Positions 54,732-61,295 of a stretch of 64,000 nucleotides of DNA are shown in pieces (within the stretch, counting starts at the first letter, position 1; every line of letters starts with the position of its first letter). This DNA comes from Conexibacter woesei DSM 14684. GTDB taxonomy: Bacteria; Actinomycetota; Thermoleophilia; Solirubrobacterales; Solirubrobacteraceae. The translations under genes were made by a program, and so were the position numbers. The notes below the pieces were generated by a model. The model was not told the DNA's origin and did not search any database. It was given only the letters and a program-made list of their open reading frames with translations. Where the stretch lies: assembly GCF_000025265.1 (NCBI RefSeq), contig NC_013739.1, positions 6,124,001 through 6,188,000 on the forward strand. Reading direction: 5' to 3'.

Positions 54732-56461
54732 CGAACGGGCACCTCCACCCGCGTCGTGTATTCGTCGAAGTCCGAGACGCGTGCGCTGACGCGCACGGTC
54801 CAGGTGCCGGGAACGCCAAGCGCGACGTTCGCGACGTAGTGGCCGGGTCCGGCCTTGTCGGCGGGCGCGTCGAGCGGCCCGATCCCCTCGTCCTCCTCGG
54901 TCGCGGCGATCGTCACCTCTCTGGCGCCGTCGAACTGGCTGCCGTCTCTCGGGTTCAACAGGTAGACGTGCAGCTCGTTGGAGCCGACCGCGGCCGGGTC
55001 GACCGTCAGCTGGAGCTGGATCGGGCCCAGCTCCGTCGTGCGGTCGAACGGACCGGAGCGCTCCGCTGTCGACGGCGCGTAGGCCGTCAGGAACGCGGTC
55101 GCGGCCAGCACGCCCGCGATCAGCAGCAGCTCGCCGCGCAGGGTGCGACGCAGCAGCAGGCCCGCACCGCCGGGCGCCGCGCCGGCTGCCGCGACCACGC
55201 GCAGCCGCGGCAGCACGCGCCGGCGCTGCACGGCGCCGAGCCCGATCAGCGCGAGCAGCAGCACGAGCTTGACGAGCACCGCGCGGCCGAAGGCAGTGTC
55301 GAACAGGTGCGCGACTGTGCGCACCTCGACGACGCCCTGGACCGTCCCGCTCAGCACGATCGCGATCACGGCGCACAGCGCCAGCGGCGAGAAGCGCAGC
55401 AGCGTCGCCGCCAGCAGGCGGCTGCGGTCGCCGCGCTCCGGGAGCGCCCGCGTCGCCGCCGGCAGCGCGAGCAGCAGCGTCGCGAGGCCGCCCACCCACA
55501 CGCTCATCGCGGCGACATGGAGCGCGTTGGCGGGCAGCAGCAGCCAGACCGGCGACTGGACCGACGCGTGCCCGCTGAGCGCGGGGAGCAGCAACAGGAA
55601 GGCCGCGAGCGGCGCGAACGCGAGCAGCGCCACGGGCGACGGCGCGGCCGGCTCCCGGTCGACGCCCGCGCGCGGGCGCAGCGCGAACGCGGCAAGCGCC
55701 GCCAGCGCCAGCCATGCGACGACGCCGATCCCCCAGACGGTCCCGAAGCGGGTGCCGAGCGTCTCCTTCACGATCGACGGTCTGAGCGCGTCGAAGCCGG
55801 TGACGCCGGCCGCCTCGGCACCCTGCAGCACGACCCCGGCCGCCGCGCTGAACGCGCCGAGCAGCGCGGCGCCGGCGACGAGCCGGCGGTGGCGCCGGAC
55901 GAACGCGGTGGCGGCCGCCGCCGGGGCGACGCCGGCCGCGAGCACGCCGCGCCAGACGAGCAGCAGGAACGCGAGCGCCCCGACCGCGATCGCGATCGCG
56001 GCGAACTGAAGCCCGCGCGCGACGCCGAACACGGCGTCGGTGACCGGTCCGGTGTCCTGCCCGCCGAGCAGCTCCGCGACGGTCTTGCCCGCCGCGCTCG
56101 CCTCCCCGATCGAGAAGACGACGCCGCTGGAGATCACGTGCGCGTCGGCGGAGACGACCCGGTAGGTCGCCGTGTACGTGCCGTCGGCGAGACCGTCGCG
56201 CAGGTGCACGGCGATCTCGTTCCCACGGTCGCCGGGATGGAAGGCGTCGCCCTCGTCGACGCGCCGACCGGAGGCGTCGAAGACGCGCACCGCGCCGAAG
56301 TTGCCCTCGACCGGCTCGCTGAAGCGGAAGACGACCTGCTCCGGCTGCTGTCGGAGGACGGCGCCGCGCTGGGGGACGGTCTCCTCCAGCTGCGCGTGCG
56401 CGGCCGCCTGCGCGGGCGCGATCAGCCCGAGCAGCAGGACGAGCCCCAGCAGGCGCTTCAC
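54728..56461 (-). CDS. CopC-CopD fusion copper-handling membrane protein
   Basis: A 577-residue protein: signal peptide, CopC domain with the N-terminal His (AAHAQLEETVP) and Cu(II) pair in VVSADAHVISSG, an eight-helix CopD domain (about 140-480) with LPANALHVAAMSVWVGGL, and a C-terminal beta domain (about 490-577). It should bind and move copper across the membrane. GTG 56461 overlaps the preceding stop as GTGA; GTG 56464 is equally possible. Confidence 0.9.
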   Translation of the reverse strand: MKRLLGLVLLLGLIAPAQAAAHAQLEETVPQRGAVLRQQPEQVVFRFSEPVEGNFGAVRVFDASGRRVDEGDAFHPGDRGNEIAVHLRDGLADGTYTATYRVVSADAHVISSGVVFSIGEASAAGKTVAELLGGQDTGPVTDAVFGVARGLQFAAIAIAVGALAFLLLVWRGVLAAGVAPAAAATAFVRRHRRLVAGAALLGAFSAAAGVVLQGAEAAGVTGFDALRPSIVKETLGTRFGTVWGIGVVAWLALAALAAFALRPRAGVDREPAAPSPVALLAFAPLAAFLLLLPALSGHASVQSPVWLLLPANALHVAAMSVWVGGLATLLLALPAATRALPERGDRSRLLAATLLRFSPLALCAVIAIVLSGTVQGVVEVRTVAHLFDTAFGRAVLVKLVLLLALIGLGAVQRRRVLPRLRVVAAAGAAPGGAGLLLRRTLRGELLLIAGVLAATAFLTAYAPSTAERSGPFDRTTELGPIQLQLTVDPAAVGSNELHVYLLNPRDGSQFDGAREVTIAATEEDEGIGPLDAPADKAGPGHYVANVALGVPGTWTVRVSARVSDFDEYTTRVEVPVR

Positions 56462-57162
56462 CACGCCTCCCGCCCTCCGCCCGCGCCGGAGGCCGCACCG
56501 CCCGCGCCGCCGTCACGCCGCCGTCGAACGATCACGACCGCCAGCACGGCCAGCAGCGCGACGGCGACGAGCGCGACGACGGCAATCATTCCCCCGCCCG
56601 CCCAGCCGCTTCCGCCCTCCTCGCCGACCCACCACAGCGTCCCGCCGATCGCGGCTGCTCTGCCGCCGACGGAGATCGGGACCCTGTAGTCGAAGATCTT
56701 CGTTCTGACGTCCTCGTCTCTGACCTGCGGGGCGATCCCTCTCACCATCCAGTGCATGCGATGGTCGTGCCACTCGAAGCGGCCGGTTCTGTCCTGCACC
56801 TCCCACGCGGGCGCGGCGCGCGGGTTCTTGCGCACGGCGGCGGGGACCGGCACGTTCGCGTAGCGCTCGTCGTTGAGGAAGTACGCGGGCGATCTGCGGT
56901 TGACCTCGACGGTGCCGTCGGCCGAGATCCGCGCATACGGCTCTCTCTGGTAGCCGTAGATCAGCACGGTCTCGCCCGAGCGGTTGTCGAGCTCGAAGCG
57001 GTCGTCGTAGTTCAGGACCTGGACGCGCACGCCGCTCGCCTCGGGATCGACGCCCCTGAGGATCGAGCGGTAGCGCGGGTCGCCCTGATGCGCGGTGGCG
57101 GTCGCCGACAGCGCGGCGACGATCGCCAGCACGGCCGCGAGCGCCGCTGCGAGGCGGGGCAT
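56458..57162 (-). CDS. Exported membrane-anchored protein with His/Met motif
   Basis: A 234-residue protein with a signal peptide (ending ATAHQG), an extracytoplasmic domain of unknown family, a C-terminal helix (about 190-212) and a basic tail. Residues 132-139, HDHRMHWM, offer three His and two Met that could bind copper. It sits first in the overlapping copper operon, so a copper role is plausible but unproven. Confidence 0.75.
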   Translation of the reverse strand: MPRLAAALAAVLAIVAALSATATAHQGDPRYRSILRGVDPEASGVRVQVLNYDDRFELDNRSGETVLIYGYQREPYARISADGTVEVNRRSPAYFLNDERYANVPVPAAVRKNPRAAPAWEVQDRTGRFEWHDHRMHWMVRGIAPQVRDEDVRTKIFDYRVPISVGGRAAAIGGTLWWVGEEGGSGWAGGGMIAVVALVAVALLAVLAVVIVRRRRDGGAGGAASGAGGGREAW

Positions 57163-57235
57163 GCGTTGCTCCTATGGAAGATCGATGGTCGAAGCGCGCA
57201 GCGGCGCGACGACCCGACCTCGGGCTGTCGTGCGG

Positions 57236-57859
57236 CTACGCCGGGACGAGCGCGCGCACGGGCGGCGCACGACCGGCCGCGGCGCCCGCGAGCGGGTCGA
57301 CGCGGCGCAGCAGGACGCGCGCCGGGCGCAACCGCGGCGCCGGCTCGGCGGCCGGGCGCGGACGCGCGGCGACCGCGCGGCGCACGAGCGCGAGCACGGC
57401 CTGGGCGCCCCGCAGCAGCAGCGCGAGCAGTCCGCCGATCGCGAGCGAGAGCGGCGCCATCAGCCAACCGCCGTGCCCCAGCACGCCCTCGACGCCCGGC
57501 GGGTGGCCGGCGACGAGGAACCCTTCGAGCAGCTCCTGGCCGGTGTAGATCCCGGCCAGCACGAGCGCCGCGACGGCCCACAGCTTCAGCAGCCCGCGGC
57601 GCGGCGACGGCGCGGCGTCCGTGCCGGCGGCGGCGCGACCGCACCAGGCGCTCGCGAGGTGCGTCAGGAAGCCGCCGAGCGCGACCGCGCAGAGCACGAT
57701 CGCGACCGCCTCGATCGAGCCGAGGTAGGAGTGCCCCTCGTCCGCCAGCCGCTGCTCGGCGCCCGCGCCGAACGCGAGCAGGTAGCGCAGCTGATGGACC
57801 GCGAGCGCCGCCAGCGGAAGCAGCGCCATGCCGCGGTAACGGTGGAAGGGGCCCAGCAT
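57236..57859 (-). CDS. Polytopic membrane protein, hypothetical
   Basis: About 207 residues with four hydrophobic helices and conserved-looking HQLRYLLAFGAG, HLASAWCGR and GVLGHGGWLMAPL segments; the basic tail holds AGRAPP, as in the small ORF at 53089. Similar proteins accompany actinobacterial copper genes, in my recollection. ATG 57859 lies inside a long inverted repeat; ATG 57829 is an alternative start. It is 73 bases upstream of the copper operon. Confidence 0.65.
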   Translation of the reverse strand: MLGPFHRYRGMALLPLAALAVHQLRYLLAFGAGAEQRLADEGHSYLGSIEAVAIVLCAVALGGFLTHLASAWCGRAAAGTDAAPSPRRGLLKLWAVAALVLAGIYTGQELLEGFLVAGHPPGVEGVLGHGGWLMAPLSLAIGGLLALLLRGAQAVLALVRRAVAARPRPAAEPAPRLRPARVLLRRVDPLAGAAAGRAPPVRALVPA

Positions 57860-57878
57860 GGCGCGCAACGTTACCGCG
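57832..57878. promoter_or_regulatory. Spaced 10-bp inverted repeat around a start codon
   Basis: CGCGGTAACG (57832-57841) and CGTTACCGCG (57869-57878) are perfect inverted copies separated by 27 bases that include ATG 57859. It could be a two-site operator for the copper genes or an RNA hairpin hiding the start. Confidence 0.45.
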
Positions 57879-57918
57879 TCTTCAGCGCAGCTTGAGGCAA
57901 CCGGCCATACTCGGGTGG

Positions 57919-58656
57919 GTGAGGCCGCGGATCCCCGTCATCGCCGCTCTGCTCGCAGCTGCCGCACCGGGTGCCGCCGTGCTCGGCGGCTGCGGATCCG
58001 CCGACGAGACCGCGACGGGCGCGCAGCCGCCGCCCGCGCAGGCGACCGTCGGGCAGCCGCCCGCCTACGAGGAGCAGGCGGTCGACAAGCTGAAGCGCAA
58101 CCCGCGCGCGGTCGACCCCGACGCCGGCGTCGCGGCCGACTTCGACCCGAACGCGAACGCCAGCGTCACGAACGCCGCGGAGCTGCCGCAGCCGCGCACC
58201 GACGCGGAGATCCGCGCGGAGCTGGAGCGCAGCGGCATCCCCTCGGGCGAGCAAGCGAGCGTGACCTCGGACGGGCTCGCGGTCGCGCCGCTCGGCGCGC
58301 CCGACGTCGTGCAGGCGGTGATCCAGGCGGGCAACCAGATCGCGCGTCTGCCGTACCGCTACGGCGGCGGCCACCAGACGTGGATCGACACCGCGTACGA
58401 CTGCTCCGCCTCGATCAGCTTCGCGTTCGCCGCCGCCGGCATGCTCGACCGGCCGCTCGTCTCCGGCGACCTCGCCAACTGGGGCGCGGCCGGGCCGGGC
58501 AGATGGATCACGATCTACGCCAACGGCGGCCACGTCTTCATGTACGTCGCCGGCCTGCGCTTCGACACCAGCGGGCTGCGCGTGACCGGTTCCCGCTGGC
58601 AGGCCGAGCCGCGCAGCAGCGCCGGCTTCACCGTGCGTCATCCCGTCGGGCTGTAG
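57919..58656 (+). CDS. NlpC/P60-like secreted lipoprotein
   Basis: A 245-residue lipoprotein (lipobox LGGC) with a disordered linker and a C-terminal NlpC/P60-like domain. The likely catalytic Cys is in YDCSASISFAFAAAGML and the His in NGGHVFMYVAG, the usual order for cell-wall peptidases. GTG 57919 starts the signal peptide. It could cleave peptidoglycan peptides. Confidence 0.85.
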   Translation: MRPRIPVIAALLAAAAPGAAVLGGCGSADETATGAQPPPAQATVGQPPAYEEQAVDKLKRNPRAVDPDAGVAADFDPNANASVTNAAELPQPRTDAEIRAELERSGIPSGEQASVTSDGLAVAPLGAPDVVQAVIQAGNQIARLPYRYGGGHQTWIDTAYDCSASISFAFAAAGMLDRPLVSGDLANWGAAGPGRWITIYANGGHVFMYVAGLRFDTSGLRVTGSRWQAEPRSSAGFTVRHPVGL

Positions 58657-58684
58657 CCGGGGCGGCGCGCGCCGAGAGCGCCCG

Positions 58685-59794
58685 TCACGCCACGGCGCGC
58701 AGGTGCCTGCGCGATCTGCCGTCGATCGCGGCGAGGAAGTCGTCGAGCATCCGCCACGTCGTGCGGCGCGCGGCGCGGCCAGTCAGCACGCCGAGGTGGC
58801 CGCCGGGGGCGGTCGCGGTCTTCACCTGCGCCGCGTTCGGGAGCAGCTCGGCGACCCGGTGCACGGCCGCCTGCGGCGCGATCCCGTCACCCTCCCCCGC
58901 GATCGACAGCACCGGCGCGGTCACGCCGGACAGCTCGATCGTGCGCTCGCCGAGCCGGATGCGCCCCTCCGCGAGGTCGTTGCGGCGCAGCATCCGGTGG
59001 TAGATCTGGCCGAAGGTGCGGCCGGGGTAGGCCAGCATGCCCGCCATGAAGCGGTCGACCGCCTCGACCTGTGCGAGGAAGTCGCGGTCGTCGAGGTTGG
59101 TCGCGAGCGTGAACGGCTTCATCACGTACTTGTCGAACCCGGCGAGCTGGTAGGCGCGGCGCACGAGCGGCGCGGGCGCGCCGCCGAGCGCCTTGTACGC
59201 GAGCGTCCCGACCGACCCGCCGGCGATGTTCACGAGCGGCCGCAGCGGCGCGACGAGCGGCACCGCGCTCGTGTCGAACGGGCTCGCGACGAGCGCGACC
59301 GACTGGACGCGCTGCGGCGCGTCGGCGGCAACCAGCAGCGCCATGATCCCGCCGAGGCACCAGCCGACGAGCTGCACCTGCTCGGAGCCCGCGTCCGCGG
59401 TCACCGCGTCGATCGCGCGCGGGATCACGTCGTCGATCCAGTGCTCGATCCCGAGGTTGCGGTCGCCGAACGCGATCGCGCCGTAGTCGAGCAGATAGGT
59501 CGGGTGGCCGGCGGCGAGCAGGTGCTCGGCGACGCTGCAGCCGCGCCGCAGGTCGAAGCAGGTCGCCGGCGCGGCGAGCGGCGGCACGAGCAGGACCGGC
59601 GGCCGCGCCGAGCGCGGCGCGCCGGCGCCGCGCTCCTCGCCGGGGCGCAGGTAGCGCCGCACGGTCCGCTGCGGGCCCTCGTCGACGATCGCGGACGGCA
59701 GCGGACGCAGGTCCGCGAGACCGCCTCTGACGAGCCGGTCGAAGACGTTCGCGGCGGCGGCGCCGAGCTGGTCCGGCGTGGGAATCAGGTCCAT
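58685..59794 (-). CDS. phaC: Poly(3-hydroxyalkanoate) synthase-like protein
   Basis: A 369-residue alpha/beta-hydrolase-fold protein with the PhaC-type lipase box GWCLGG (nucleophile Cys146), Asp in EGDGIAP and His in PGGHLGVL, and the PPLAAPATCFDL and DYGAIAFGDRN segments of class III synthases. It would polymerise hydroxyacyl-CoA, perhaps with a PhaE partner that is not in the window. It starts 50 bases after the neighbouring hydrolase gene. Confidence 0.85.
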   Translation of the reverse strand: MDLIPTPDQLGAAAANVFDRLVRGGLADLRPLPSAIVDEGPQRTVRRYLRPGEERGAGAPRSARPPVLLVPPLAAPATCFDLRRGCSVAEHLLAAGHPTYLLDYGAIAFGDRNLGIEHWIDDVIPRAIDAVTADAGSEQVQLVGWCLGGIMALLVAADAPQRVQSVALVASPFDTSAVPLVAPLRPLVNIAGGSVGTLAYKALGGAPAPLVRRAYQLAGFDKYVMKPFTLATNLDDRDFLAQVEAVDRFMAGMLAYPGRTFGQIYHRMLRRNDLAEGRIRLGERTIELSGVTAPVLSIAGEGDGIAPQAAVHRVAELLPNAAQVKTATAPGGHLGVLTGRAARRTTWRMLDDFLAAIDGRSRRHLRAVA

Positions 59795-59844
59795 CGCCCG
59801 GAAAGTGTGCCACGCACGTGGCCGCGGCCGCCCCTCAAGGTGGT

Positions 59845-60783
59845 CTAGGCGGCGCGCGCGGCCTGCCGGCCGTCGCCGAGCAGCAGCTCGACGACGCGGT
59901 CGGGCCGCTCGATCTGCGGGCAGTGGCCGCAGTCCTCGAACAGCTCCAGGCGCGCGTCGGCGACCTCGTCGAGCACACGCGCGGCGCCGCTGGAGTAGAC
60001 CATCCGATCGCGGTCGCCCCAGATCAGCAGCACCGGGCAGTCGATCGCCGCGAGGTCGAATGGGTCCCGCAGCTCCGGCAGCAGCCGCCGGCCGGACGCG
60101 AGCAGCCGCGCGACGGCGGCGCGGTCGCGATGGTGGCGGGCGAACGCCCGCACGACGCCGGGCTCGATCTGCTCGGCGTGCGCGAACGCGAGCGCGCGGT
60201 AGACGCGCCCGACGACCTCCTCGACGGCACGGCCCGGGAGCGGGACGGGGAGCGCGAGCAGCGAGCGCAGCACGGGGTCGCGCTCGACGAGGCGGAACCA
60301 ACCGGCCATGTCGAGGCCGGCGGGCGCGAGCGCGACCACGCGCGAGACGCCGGCGCCGCGGACCGCGCCGCGTTCGGCGAGCCGCAGCGCGAGACAGCCG
60401 CCGAGCGAGTTGCCGACGACGACCGCGCGACGGCCGCCGCGTCTGGTGAGCGCGCGTCTGGCGCCGGCGCCGGTGCGACCGCCGCCCGTACGCCGGGCGC
60501 GGCCGATGTCGGCCGTCGCGTACGCGAGCGCCTCGGCCCCGAACGCGTCGAGCTGCGGCAGCAGCGGCCCGTCGCCTGCGCGATCGGCGCGGCCGAAGCC
60601 GGGCAGGTCGACCGCGATCGCGCGGCGGCCGCGGCGCGCCAGCAGGTCGAGCACGTGGCGCCAGGTGTCGGCGCTGTCCGACCAGCCGTGGAAGAGCACG
60701 ATCGGCTCGCCGCCGCCCTCCAGCTCGAGCACGCGCGTCTCGACGCCGGCGAACTGCATGCGGTGCTCGAACAGAGGCTCCAT
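59845..60783 (-). CDS. Alpha/beta hydrolase with Arg/Gly-rich insertion
   Basis: A 312-residue hydrolase with oxyanion-hole motif FHGWSDSADTW, nucleophile Ser126 in VVGNSLGGCL, Asp in IWGDRDRMV and His in DCGHCPQIERP. A 24-residue insertion rich in Arg and Gly (about 95-119) precedes the nucleophile strand. ATG 60783 follows GGAGGAG. It could be a PHA depolymerase or thioesterase given the phaC neighbour, but no specific motif proves this. Confidence 0.85.
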   Translation of the reverse strand: MEPLFEHRMQFAGVETRVLELEGGGEPIVLFHGWSDSADTWRHVLDLLARRGRRAIAVDLPGFGRADRAGDGPLLPQLDAFGAEALAYATADIGRARRTGGGRTGAGARRALTRRGGRRAVVVGNSLGGCLALRLAERGAVRGAGVSRVVALAPAGLDMAGWFRLVERDPVLRSLLALPVPLPGRAVEEVVGRVYRALAFAHAEQIEPGVVRAFARHHRDRAAVARLLASGRRLLPELRDPFDLAAIDCPVLLIWGDRDRMVYSSGAARVLDEVADARLELFEDCGHCPQIERPDRVVELLLGDGRQAARAA

Positions 60784-60820
60784 GACGTTCTCCTCCACCC
60801 CCGTGGACGATCTCTCCTCC

Positions 60821-60837
60821 ACGTTTGTAGCAAACGT
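60821..60837. promoter_or_regulatory. Operator-like palindrome before the hydrolase-phaC unit
   Basis: ACGTTTG-TAG-CAAACGT is a perfect 7-3-7 inverted repeat 38 bases upstream of the hydrolase ATG, a TetR-like layout. Confidence 0.55.
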
Positions 60838-61295
60838 CACGGTCTCCGCGCGCAGATGCGCCAGCTTCGCCGGACGGGCGGCGCATCGCCGCCCCGCTGC
60901 GACGCGCCGCCGTGGCTCCCGCGTGTCCGGTGCTGCGTGTGGGCGAAAGGGGGCCCGTTCGAACGGGCCCCCTTCCCCCTGCTGCCGGCCTACGGGTCGA
61001 GGGGGTGTCGCCGCGGCCGGCGGTTGCGCACGGAAGGCGTGCTCCGAAGACGTTGCGCGAACCCAAGCGCCGGACCCGGATCGCTGACGGGTCGACCGAC
61101 TTGGTAGGTAGGTCCGCGCCGAACGTCCATGCCGTCTTCGTCTCATGCCCCCTGCTGATGAGAACGTACGCACGTGGCCCGAGCGACGCACCAGGCGTAT
61201 GACCCTAGACTTTTAGCTCGCAAACCCTGGGTATTCCTGCGATCTGCCGGGAGCCCGTCGATCGACGCACCTGTGAGCCGTATAGGGTTCGGTAT
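60838..61295. other. Long divergent intergenic region with palindrome
   Basis: This 458-base stretch separates the leftward hydrolase and the rightward ATPase regulator and holds no convincing CDS. It is slightly lower in GC near the right end. It contains the 28-bp palindrome at 60947-60974, and no tRNA, tmRNA, 6S or SRP motif was recognised. Confidence 0.6.
60947..60974. terminator. 28-bp perfect palindrome, terminator-like
   Basis: AAGGGGGCCCGTTC is followed directly by its reverse complement, giving a very stable hairpin with A-rich and T-rich ends in both directions. No annotated gene reads toward it: the hydrolase and regulator are both transcribed away. It may end an unrecognised small RNA or insulate the promoters. 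Confidence 0.5.

Noticed and set aside
60838-61295. tRNA, tmRNA, 6S, RNase P or SRP RNA gene in the long gap
   Set aside because: None of the conserved sequence blocks, CCA ends or cloverleaf arms could be found.
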